Shown: positions 13,948-18,676 of the stretch, piece after piece
How positions within the stretch are numbered: position 1 is the first letter of the stretch
Layout of the letters: every line of letters begins with the position of its first letter
The notes under the pieces: generated by a model
The model's input: the letters and a program-made list of their open reading frames with translations, nothing else
Told to the model about the DNA's origin: nothing
The model's database searches: none
DNA from: JALRHH01 sp964638875
GTDB taxonomy: Bacteria > Patescibacteriota > Saccharimonadia > Saccharimonadales > JALRHH01
Direction of reading: 5' to 3'
Length of the DNA stretch: 18,730 nt
Assembly: GCA_964638875.1 (NCBI GenBank)
Contig: CAZXBL010000018.1
Span: 1 to 18,730, forward strand
Program-made: the position numbers and the translations under genes

Positions 13948-14456
13948 AGACTCTTTATTTCATGCGACACGGGCTGACTGATATGAACGCTGCTGGTATT
14001 TTTTCGGGCCGTAGTGAGGCAACCTTGACTGATGGAGGGCGCGATCAGGCAAAGCGTGCTGGGCAAGCCGCCAAAGACCTCAATATTGATGCTATTGTTT
14101 GCTCTATCATGGAGCGTGCTATTGAAACTGCAGAAATTGTTGCCAAAGAAATCGGCTATCCTGTCGATAAGATTCATAAAAGCAGCCTACTGATTGAACG
14201 TCATTTCGGTGAACTTGAAGGGCAACCATACAAACCAGACCTAAATATTGACGGTTTTGCTGATGTCGAATCTACTGACACACTCAAGAACCGCACACTT
14301 TTAGCCCTAGAATGGATTGAAACTATCCCTGGTAACAACATCCTCGTCAGTCATGGTTCTGCTGGTCGTATGCTCCGTCACGTGACGAACCCTGAGATTC
14401 CATTTAGTGGGGCTGGGAAATTCCCAAATGCAGAGATAGTGGAGCTCATCCGGTGA
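13944..14456 (+). CDS. Histidine phosphatase superfamily protein
   Basis: A 170-residue branch-1 histidine phosphatase (phosphoglycerate mutase/CobC/SixA-like). The catalytic His9 lies in MRHGLTDMN (7-15), the second arginine in CSIMERAIETAE (the S-x-x-x-R-A-x-x-TA pattern), an acidic residue in ERHFGELEG and the second catalytic histidine in LVSHGSAGR. The start is the ATG at 13944, coupled to the previous TGA; a longer in-frame start upstream would lie inside the membrane-protein gene. Its own TGA overlaps the GTG start of the HD-domain gene. The size suits a small-molecule phosphatase rather than glycolytic PGAM (about 250). Its coupling to a nucleotidase suggests nucleotide or sugar-phosphate dephosphorylation (inference). 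Confidence 0.88.
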   Translation: MKTLYFMRHGLTDMNAAGIFSGRSEATLTDGGRDQAKRAGQAAKDLNIDAIVCSIMERAIETAEIVAKEIGYPVDKIHKSSLLIERHFGELEGQPYKPDLNIDGFADVESTDTLKNRTLLALEWIETIPGNNILVSHGSAGRMLRHVTNPEIPFSGAGKFPNAEIVELIR

Positions 14457-15055
14457 AAAAACCAGACATTAACCGACTTATTGAATTTCAAAAACTGCTT
14501 TTGCAATTTGCACATGTGGAAAGAATTACCCACCGCTGGCACAAAGACTCCGTCATCAAAGAAAATGATACGGAGCATAGCTACAACCTGGCTATGAGTG
14601 CGTGGTTCTTGGTGCAATACTTCCCTGAGCTTGACCGTGATACTGTAATACGTTTGGCGCTTGTCCATGATATGGTCGAAGTTCACGCTGGGGACACTTA
14701 CATTTATGGCAACGAGCAAGATCTAGCGTCAAAAGTAGACCGCGAAGAAAAAGCTCTTAAAAAACTCGAGGAAGACTGGGATGATTTTCCAGAATTAACC
14801 CAGCTTATTCATGACTACGAAGCACGTGATAGTAACGAGTCCCGTTTTGTATATGCCCTTGATAAGATAATGCCTATCATGCTCATCTACCTAACTGATG
14901 GGTATACTTGGAAACAAGAAGGCATTAATCTGGAACTGTTAGACTCTAAAAAACGTGATAAGACACAGCTTTCTTCCGAGATCCATCCATACTATGAGCA
15001 GCTCTACGAACTGCTTGTCGCGGCCCCTCACCTTATTCCTCCAAATAAAGGCTAG
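14453..15055 (+). CDS. HD-domain hydrolase, YfbR/5'-deoxynucleotidase-like
   Basis: A 200-residue metal-dependent HD phosphohydrolase. Metal ligands match the YfbR/YGK1 pattern: His27 (ITHRW), His42 (NDTEHSYN), His72-Asp73 (LVHDMVEVHAGD) and Asp137 (YALDKIMP). YfbR of E. coli dephosphorylates dAMP, dGMP and related dNMPs; that reaction is the best guess here. It starts with GTG at 14453 inside the GTGA overlap with the phosphatase gene, so it is translated by coupling. Together with that phosphatase it could recycle nucleotides taken up from outside. No terminator follows before the tRNA locus, apart from a weak AACAGA/TCTGTT hairpin at 15065-15083. Confidence 0.87.
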   Translation: MKKPDINRLIEFQKLLLQFAHVERITHRWHKDSVIKENDTEHSYNLAMSAWFLVQYFPELDRDTVIRLALVHDMVEVHAGDTYIYGNEQDLASKVDREEKALKKLEEDWDDFPELTQLIHDYEARDSNESRFVYALDKIMPIMLIYLTDGYTWKQEGINLELLDSKKRDKTQLSSEIHPYYEQLYELLVAAPHLIPPNKG

Positions 15056-15059
15056 ATAC

Positions 15060-15088
15060 TAGTCAACAGAGATAAAATCTGTTATATT
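15060..15088 (+). promoter_or_regulatory. Possible promoter of the tRNA(CAU) locus
   Basis: A -10 TATATT (15083-15088) with a weak -35 TAGTCA (15060-15065) at 17 nt. It would start transcription near 15095, just before the first tRNA segment at 15109. The inverted repeat AACAGA-N7-TCTGTT (15065-15083) overlaps it and may instead end the upstream operon. Confidence 0.35.
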
Positions 15089-15139
15089 AACCCCTGTTCT
15101 TTAGATATGGCGGCGTAGCTCAGCTGGTTAGAGCATTTA

Positions 15140-15253
15140 ACAATTCAGAATTTTTTTGGGGCGGCGTAGCTCAGCTGGTTAGAGCGCAGGACTCATAAGC
15201 CTGAGGTCACAAGTTCAAGCCTTGTCGCCGCTACCAAAAAAGTGCTGAATTGT
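15140..15253. repeat. 20-bp inverted repeat flanking the intact tRNA
   Basis: The left arm 15140-15159 begins ACAATTCAG and ends in seven T and GG. The right arm 15234-15253 begins with CC of the tRNA CCA, six A, and ends CTGAATTGT. They pair over 20 bp with one A-G mismatch and one G-U. In RNA this helix would continue the acceptor stem and trap the CCA end. Confidence 0.85.
15160..15236 (+). tRNA. tRNA with CAU anticodon, probably elongator tRNA-Met
   Basis: A 77-nt cloverleaf with encoded CCA. Acceptor GGCGGCG/CGCCGCT (G1-U72, as in Bacillus elongator tRNA-Met), D-stem GCTC/GAGC with C11-G24 (elongator type, not initiator), anticodon loop CTCATAA (anticodon 15194-15196) and T-arm ACAAG-TTCAAGC-CTTGT. 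The anticodon stem CAGGA/GCCTG has an A-G mismatch at 31-39. CAU could also mean tRNA-Ile2, the substrate of TilS encoded nearby; the acceptor stem favours Met. The gene lies inside an inverted repeat and a split second copy. Confidence 0.9.
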
Positions 15254-15270
15254 GCAGGAGTCATAAACAA

Positions 15271-15406
15271 AGCCACGCGCAGAAGTTTACTTCGAGCATG
15301 GCTGTAGTTTATATAAAATATAAGCCTGGAATATCCTACTTTCGCCTCAGTGCGCTGAGGCTCAAGGTCAAGCAAGGAAAACGTAAACGCCCACTGGGCA
15401 TTTACG
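15271..15406 (+). repeat. Three hairpins in the insertions of the split tRNA
   Basis: Hairpin A, 15271-15303: outer AGCCA/TGGCT and inner GAAG-TTTA-CTTC with small internal loops. Hairpin B, 15344-15361: perfect GCCTCAG-TGCG-CTGAGGC. Hairpin C, 15382-15406: CGTAAA-C-GCCC-ACT-GGGC-A-TTTACG with one C-A mismatch, ending exactly at the last tRNA block. The stretch contains no convincing ORF, and I see none of the conserved core motifs of a group I intron. Confidence 0.7.
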
Positions 15407-15437
15407 GGTCACAAGTTCAAGCCTTGTCGCCGCTACC

Positions 15438-15475
15438 AAAATAAAACTCTCACCTTCTGGTGAGGGTTTTATTTT
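15438..15475. terminator. Bidirectional rho-independent terminator after the tRNA locus
   Basis: A 17-bp stem (AAAATAAAAC plus TCTCACC, paired with GGTGAGG plus GTTTTATTTT) around a TTCT loop, with A and T runs on the two sides so it works in both directions. It follows directly after the last CCA and closes the tRNA transcription unit. Confidence 0.92.
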
Positions 15476-15545
15476 ATAAAGACGTATATTTATACTCTTC
15501 ATGATATTAATAGAGTAGATTACGCTTATGTTTTAGCATTGTGTA

Positions 15546-15573
15546 TTGTATTGTTACTTTTGAGGCGTATAAC
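15546..15573 (+). promoter_or_regulatory. Promoter of the alpha/beta-hydrolase-like gene
   Basis: -35 TTGTAT (15546-15551), 16-nt spacer, -10 TATAAC (15568-15573). The predicted start is near 15580, 17 nt before the ATG at 15597. Confidence 0.5.
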
Positions 15574-15596
15574 AAGAGTTGAGGATACTAAGCGTC

Positions 15597-16499
15597 ATGC
15601 TTAACTCAACACACAAATCAAACGAAATACTAAAACACCCTACACTAGCTACCGCCGGAATAGCCGTTGCTGCTGGGGCTTTCGTACTTGACCAACTGTG
15701 GGGAATACGTGGTAATACCAAGCGCCGCTCCTACCCTACATTTCACCCTGCCCGACTTGACCGAGGCCAGCACACGATTGGGGTGTTGCCTGGATGTCAA
15801 ACAAACAGTAAGTTATTCTTTCAAGCCCTTGACCCATTAACACCTGACTCAAAGCTAATAGTAACGGACTACCCGGAACATACATTTAATATTGAGCAAA
15901 TCTGCGAAAATTTATCCAAGAGACTCATTGCGGCTCGTGCCGAACGACCAGCACTTCTTAATCAGTCAATGGGTGGAATCGTAATGCGTCATTTCTTGCA
16001 CTATGCCGACCAAATGGGTGTGGCCGAAAAGCTAGGTGGTTTTAGCTCCATTGTTCTTGATTCGTCCCCTTTTGACTACGCGGATGTACGCAAAGGTTCG
16101 AAACGCTTGGCAACTGCTGCTTCTCTGCCAGTTATTCGAACAAGTCGTACGGTTGATCTATTGAAGCCACCTATATATGGTCGTATTGCTGGAAAAATGT
16201 CGGCGGCTGCACACCTTGATACGATCCGTGCCGAAACAATGTTCATGCAGCAGTTGCACCCCGACGGTCCACTGCCAGATATTATGGACAACGTATTTTA
16301 CATTCATGGCCCGTACGACCATGTCGTAAATACAGATACCGCTGCCCCTCGTTACGAAGCAATCACGCCTGCCGGGAAGTTCCACCAGGTTCTACATGAA
16401 GCCCGCCCTCACGGTGATCATACCGTGGCCATGTCACAGCTGAATTTTGTACTGGCCTATGCTGGCGTGAGGGTACCCGAATTCTCGATGGCAGCTTAA
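15597..16499 (+). CDS. Alpha/beta-hydrolase-like membrane-anchored protein
   Basis: I take the ATG at 15597 (300 residues); GAGGA lies 11 nt upstream, and a longer TTG start at 15579 would consume it. A single hydrophobic helix (about residues 16-32) probably anchors the protein. The rest resembles an alpha/beta hydrolase: a nucleophile elbow LLNQSMGGIVM (Ser124, the first Gly of G-x-S-x-G replaced by Asn), a following LDSSPFDYAD segment, and late histidines in YIHGPYDHVV and RPHGDHTVAM, one of which is probably catalytic. An esterase or lipase-type reaction is likely, with unknown substrate. It stands alone between the tRNA terminator and the Nudix gene. Confidence 0.72.
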   Translation: MLNSTHKSNEILKHPTLATAGIAVAAGAFVLDQLWGIRGNTKRRSYPTFHPARLDRGQHTIGVLPGCQTNSKLFFQALDPLTPDSKLIVTDYPEHTFNIEQICENLSKRLIAARAERPALLNQSMGGIVMRHFLHYADQMGVAEKLGGFSSIVLDSSPFDYADVRKGSKRLATAASLPVIRTSRTVDLLKPPIYGRIAGKMSAAAHLDTIRAETMFMQQLHPDGPLPDIMDNVFYIHGPYDHVVNTDTAAPRYEAITPAGKFHQVLHEARPHGDHTVAMSQLNFVLAYAGVRVPEFSMAA

Positions 16500-16509
16500 A
16501 GTTGCTAAT

Positions 16510-16578
16510 TTGACAGATCATGGAAAATTATATGATGTAGGCAATTTTGGCGAAAAGCTTTACAGTTAGGCGTATAAT
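16510..16578 (+). promoter_or_regulatory. Promoter elements before the Nudix gene
   Basis: A consensus -35 TTGACA (16510-16515) is followed after 15 nt by TATGAT (16531-16536). A perfect TATAAT (16573-16578) without a clear -35 lies nearer the gene and would give a leader of about 24 nt. One or both may be used. Confidence 0.45.
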
Positions 16579-16608
16579 TTAATCAACCTAGGACTTTTGG
16601 AAATAAAT

Positions 16609-17070
16609 ATGATCACTCCTGAACGACCCACTATTATATCTACTAGAGTTGTTCTTGAACATGGGCATGACATTGCTGTACTACAAAGAGTCGATAAAGG
16701 AGAGTTCCAAGGAGTCTGGGAGCTACCCGGTGGCAAAAAGGACCCTGGTGAGACTATAGCTGAGGCGGCAGCTCGAGAAGCCGGAGAAGAGACTGGTATA
16801 GAGGTCGACATCCTTCCTTTTGGGTCAGAGATTGTTGATGATCGTATCATCCCTGTCTGGGACGGCAAGCATGGTGGCAAAAGATACATATCACATGCAT
16901 TCCTTGGCTTAGCTGCTAGCCGGAATATTATCCTTAACCCAGACGAGCATAAAAATAAATTATGGCTTCCCCCTCGAGAAGTGCTTAGATTGCCTTTATC
17001 TAAAACATCTCGTAACGCTGTATTAGCGTTAGGTTCGCTTTGCAGCGCACCAATTAAAAAGCCCCTCTAA
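16609..17070 (+). CDS. Nudix hydrolase
   Basis: A 153-residue Nudix-fold pyrophosphohydrolase that cleaves nucleoside diphosphate-X compounds with Mg2+. The Nudix box is complete: Gly42, Glu48, then REAGEETGI at 56-64 (G-x5-E-x7-REUxEExGU). The preceding GVWELPGGK is typical of MutT/ADP-ribose-type members. I take the ATG at 16609; a TTG four codons upstream is possible. Substrate (8-oxo-dGTP, ADP-ribose, other) cannot be told. The last codons (KKPL, stop) are encoded by the 5' arm and loop of the terminator hairpin, so translation and termination overlap physically. Confidence 0.92.
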   Translation: MITPERPTIISTRVVLEHGHDIAVLQRVDKGEFQGVWELPGGKKDPGETIAEAAAREAGEETGIEVDILPFGSEIVDDRIIPVWDGKHGGKRYISHAFLGLAASRNIILNPDEHKNKLWLPPREVLRLPLSKTSRNAVLALGSLCSAPIKKPL

Positions 17071-17082
17071 AAAGGGGCTTTT
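17057..17082. terminator. Bidirectional terminator overlapping the Nudix stop codon
   Basis: AAAAGCCCCT (17057-17066), loop CTAAAA, AGGGGCTTTT (17073-17082): a perfect 10-bp stem with T runs on both strands (five T on the minus side). The Nudix TAA (17068-17070) lies in the loop. From the other side it would end the minus-strand transcript starting near 17521. Confidence 0.9.
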
Positions 17083-17085
17083 CGT

Positions 17086-17199
17086 TTAGGCTGAGATTAC
17101 AATGTAACGTCTAGCTCGATGTAATCGAAGTTTCTTGTTGGTCTGCTTTTTAGCAGGTCTAATGTCCTGTATCAACATATATTTTCCTTTTTTAGACAT
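17086..17199 (-). CDS. Possible small basic protein (37 aa)
   Basis: An ATG-started ORF of 37 residues, beginning MSKKGKYMLIQ and continuing with a Lys/Arg-rich part (about 13 basic residues), ending VISA and TAA 4 nt before the terminator stem. It is too short for ordinary gene finding. The composition resembles small RNA-binding or ribosome-associated proteins, but I recognise no family. No good Shine-Dalgarno precedes it. A heptamer A AAA AAG at its beginning would let ribosomes from the overlapping frame (17330-17172, 52 residues) slip -1 into it. It may be a chance ORF in a structured RNA. Confidence 0.35.
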   Translation of the reverse strand: MSKKGKYMLIQDIRPAKKQTNKKLRLHRARRYIVISA

Positions 17200-17359
17200 T
17201 CGTACTTGAGACTCTGGTGCATTTTCTCTCCGAGAAGCGGACCGAGCCGTACATATGGTACGGTGACGGGAGCATCACAGGAGAAAAATGTGCTAGAGGC
17301 CAAGAAGCTGGCGGGTCTTATGCTCCGCATAAGAGCAAGTCGGCTGTTACGAAAGTCGG

Positions 17360-17464
17360 TTAGCAGTAGATATCGCTAAGTTCTCTATCGAGGCTCATGA
17401 TTTCTGCGCTGGTTGTTGGCAAAAGTTCATAAGCCAACTCGTGAGATAGCGTGAATACGCTCAC
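17360..17464 (-). CDS. Possible small acidic peptide (34 aa)
   Basis: A GTG-started ORF of 34 residues (MSVFTLSHELAYELL..., ending DIYC) with GAAGGG 7 nt upstream, the first start signal in the transcript from 17521. The start codon lies in a hairpin (17441-17464), so it could be a regulated leader peptide. Amino-acid composition is protein-like (acidic, helical), but no family is recognised. Confidence 0.25.
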   Translation of the reverse strand: MSVFTLSHELAYELLPTTSAEIMSLDRELSDIYC

Positions 17465-17527
17465 TGCTTTTCCCTTCTTTTTTATTTGTTGCTGTTATGT
17501 TTGTTTTATCTAGATATAACATTTACT

Positions 17528-17555
17528 ATTATACACAAGTTTGCGTATTTGTCAA
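17528..17555 (-). promoter_or_regulatory. Consensus sigma70 promoter, minus strand
   Basis: Perfect -35 TTGACA (17555-17550), 16-nt spacer and perfect -10 TATAAT (17533-17528), with TG close upstream. It is the strongest-looking promoter in the window and points into the region without a large gene. Confidence 0.9.
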
Positions 17556-17586
17556 TATACTTATGCTAATGCAAACCCTTTTGTAG

Positions 17587-17847
17587 TTAGGGGCTGAGTA
17601 AATATTCGCGGGGCGACTCCCACTCTTGCCTAATCAAAAGGGATAATTCATCTGTCCTAGTGACGAGATCCGTCCGGGTATCAAATTCCTCGTCGGGCGA
17701 GAATTGACGTAGAAAAGAGATGACTTCGGGCTTGAAGTTCCACATGCGCGCCACTTTGACCACGTCGGATCGTGTAATCGGATAACTTTTAATAAGCGTG
17801 CTTAGTCTCACGATGTCTTGTTGATTTGGGATACGTTTAGTGTACAT
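17587..17847 (-). CDS. DUF2795-like small protein (86 aa)
   Basis: An 86-residue soluble protein preceded by a strong Shine-Dalgarno (GGAGG, 7 nt before the ATG at 17847). The core, YPITRSDVVKVARMWNFKPEVISFLRQFSP followed by EFDTRTDLVTR, resembles the DUF2795 pattern (YPATKEDL-x-ARE..., LP-x-x-x-Y, S-x-x-DV). This is by eye and moderate in certainty. Such proteins are small helical domains without known activity. A hairpin CACC-N3-ACAC-TATA-TGTG-N3-GGTG (17864-17888) lies just before the ribosome site and could affect translation. The next element downstream is the strong promoter at 17555. Confidence 0.72.
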   Translation of the reverse strand: MYTKRIPNQQDIVRLSTLIKSYPITRSDVVKVARMWNFKPEVISFLRQFSPDEEFDTRTDLVTRTDELSLLIRQEWESPREYLLSP

Positions 17848-17937
17848 ACATTAACCTCCAACACCTCACACATATAGTGTAGGGGTGCTACGGAGGTATA
17901 GCAGTTGGAAATATTACAGCTTGTGCAGTATCTGGGG

Positions 17938-18063
17938 CTATTTGCCTCTTTTAGATTGATTCCTTTGCTGTGATTTAACCAGCGGCACTTGTGGTGAAAT
18001 GCCAATGCGGCCGTGTCGGTTCGCAAATGTTTGTGAGAATCGATCAGATTTGTGTTTTCCCAT
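17938..18063 (-). CDS. Possible small basic protein (41 aa)
   Basis: An ORF of 41 residues beginning MGKHKSDRFSQTFANRHG and ending SKRGK, with AAAGG 7 nt before the ATG at 18063. It is rich in Lys, Arg, Gln and His, without hydrophobic segments, and looks like a nucleic-acid-binding tail or a short disordered protein. I recognise no family. It lies 90 nt upstream of the DUF2795-like gene on the same strand and could share its transcript. An overlapping frame (18026-17808, 72 residues) has no start signal and was not called. Confidence 0.45.
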   Translation of the reverse strand: MGKHKSDRFSQTFANRHGRIGISPQVPLVKSQQRNQSKRGK

Positions 18064-18124
18064 GTTGTAGCCTTTCGTTTATGTATGTTTAGTCTACCCC
18101 TCTTGATGAAAGGTCGCAGTGATC

Positions 18125-18165
18125 TTTCTCACCAGCGAGCTAGGCGATAGGTGAGTTTTCTCACC
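18125..18165. repeat. Repeated GGTGAGAAA motifs
   Basis: TTTCTCACC occurs at 18125-18133 and again at 18157-18165, 32 bp (three helical turns) apart. The second copy forms a perfect hairpin GGTGAG-TTTT-CTCACC (18150-18165). They lie in the divergent gap between the 41-residue ORF and the membrane-protein gene at 18256 and may be operator sites. The rest of the gap has TATACT (18210-18215, possible -10) and the inverted repeat ACTTAG/CTAAGT (18213-18235). Confidence 0.5.
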
Positions 18166-18255
18166 GAACCGTCGTGACATCGTTTACAGCCAATACTTCC
18201 TAAGGTGAATATACTTAGTTACATATTTGCTAAGTGATCAAAAGGGAGGATTGCT

Positions 18256-18584
18256 ATGAATAAACTCATTCTGGGTCTCACGTTCTTGTCGCTCGGCTTC
18301 CTCACAGTTGTAAGCAACGTTAACCCTGATGCCGCAGCCGTTTGGCTAGCATCAACTAATCAATCATTTGACCTAATGCGAGGTGGCCTAATGGTTGTAC
18401 TGTTGGTTCAGCGGTTGCATTTATAGGCTGGAGCGGATACATGACGTACCAAAACGTGATGCTCATTCTAGACGGCTTCATATTCCTGGCTGCGGGTATC
18501 GCATCACTTATTGCGGTACTAGAATTCGAGCCTGGTGAAGAACAAATCGTTTCACGTAATTTAATTGAAACAGCAAAAAGCTAG
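18256..18584 (+). pseudogene. Three-helix membrane protein gene with a -1 frameshift
   Basis: The ORF starts at 18256 after an excellent Shine-Dalgarno (GGGAGGA, 5 nt spacing) and reads MNKLILGLTFLSLGFLTVV..., stopping at 18424-18426 after 56 residues. The -1 frame continues directly from near 18405 as VGSAVAFIGWSGYMTYQ, then a third helix (LILDGFIFLAAGIASLIAVLEF) and an acidic tail to the stop at 18582-18584. Joined, they give about 109 residues with three membrane helices (about 4-22, 41-58, 68-89). The hydrophobic pattern crosses the junction smoothly, so a single-base deletion or a sequencing error is likely. I see no classic slippery heptamer. Family not recognised. Confidence 0.7.
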
Positions 18585-18599
18585 TAAACTTACACCCTG

Positions 18600-18628
18600 T
18601 TGACACTTCTACCCCTGTTTGGTACTAT
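18600..18628 (+). promoter_or_regulatory. Promoter of the tRNA-fMet gene
   Basis: Consensus -35 TTGACA (18600-18605), 17-nt spacer and extended -10 TGG TACTAT (hexamer 18623-18628). The predicted start near 18635 leaves a leader of about 42 nt before the tRNA. Confidence 0.85.
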
Positions 18629-18645
18629 AGACCAGCTAAACAGCC

Positions 18646-18671
18646 GCGGATACGTGCTCAATTGTATCCGC
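18646..18671 (+). other. Hairpin in the pre-tRNA-fMet leader
   Basis: GCGGATAC (18646-18653) and GTATCCGC (18664-18671) form a perfect 8-bp stem around a 10-nt loop, ending 5 nt before tRNA position 1. There is no T run after it, so it is probably not a terminator; it may shape processing by RNase P or other nucleases. Confidence 0.65.
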
Positions 18672-18676
18672 AATAT

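Larger units (their letters stand above)
15109..15436 (+). pseudogene. Split outer copy of the tRNA(CAU) gene, in four pieces
   Basis: Four blocks repeat the intact tRNA at 15160-15236 in the right order: 15109-15134 (tRNA nt 1-26, identical), 15254-15266 (nt 27-39, one mismatch), 15320-15328 (nt 36-44, identical) and 15407-15436 (nt 46-75 and on through CCA and AAAA, 35 bases identical to 15441). Only nt 45 is missing. The three insertions are about 119, 53 and 78 bp. The first contains the intact tRNA inside an inverted repeat; the second is flanked by ATAA on both sides. The locus may be a tRNA gene disrupted by small palindromic insertions, a remnant of element integration (the 3' 35-bp repeat looks like an att pair), or an unusual multi-intron precursor. 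Confidence 0.6.
17057..17521 (-). ncRNA. Candidate structured transcript of about 460 nt, unclassified
   Basis: A consensus promoter (17528-17555) starts a minus-strand transcript near 17521, and the terminator at 17057-17082 ends it. No recognisable large gene lies between. Several hairpins stand out: 17441-17464 (GTGA/TCAC and GCGT/ACGC), 17415-17438 (GTTGGC/GCCAAC), 17317-17333 (CTTATGC-TCC-GCATAAG), 17247-17263 (CCGTAC/GTACGG) and 17143-17156 (CTGCT-TTTT-AGCAG). A long-range pairing between about 17218-17230 and 17280-17293 would enclose the fourth hairpin. I compared it mentally with tmRNA (no tRNA-like ends), RNase P RNA (no conserved core), SRP RNA and 6S and found no match. It also contains short ORFs that may be translated, so a small-protein mRNA is the alternative. 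Confidence 0.42.

Noticed and set aside
15254..15406. Group I intron in the tRNA
   Set aside because: I could not find the conserved P7/R/S core elements, the insertions are short, and there are three of them.
15205..15441. attL/attR of an integrated mobile element at the tRNA 3' end
   Set aside because: The 35-bp direct repeat fits, but only about 167 bp separate the copies, there is no integrase, and other tRNA blocks lie in between; kept only as an alternative.
15250..15444. 64-residue plus-strand ORF in the tRNA locus
   Set aside because: It reads through tRNA pieces and hairpins and has no ribosome site; the RNA features explain the sequence better.
17240..17275. Group II intron domain V (GAGCCGTA...TACGGT)
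   Set aside because: The match is limited to a short stem; the GAAA loop, bulge and 34-nt layout are absent.
17057..17521. tmRNA or RNase P RNA
   Set aside because: No tRNA-like ends with a T-arm and CCA, and none of the conserved RNase P core strings on either strand.
17808..18026. 72-residue minus-strand ORF with several cysteines
   Set aside because: It lacks a start signal, overlaps the better-supported 86- and 41-residue ORFs, and its cysteines are not in metal-binding spacing I recognise.
9084..18619. Recurring CCCCTGTT near the two tRNA promoters (15091, 18612) and in the lepA promoter spacer (9086)
   Set aside because: Three short matches in mixed orientation and context; probably chance.
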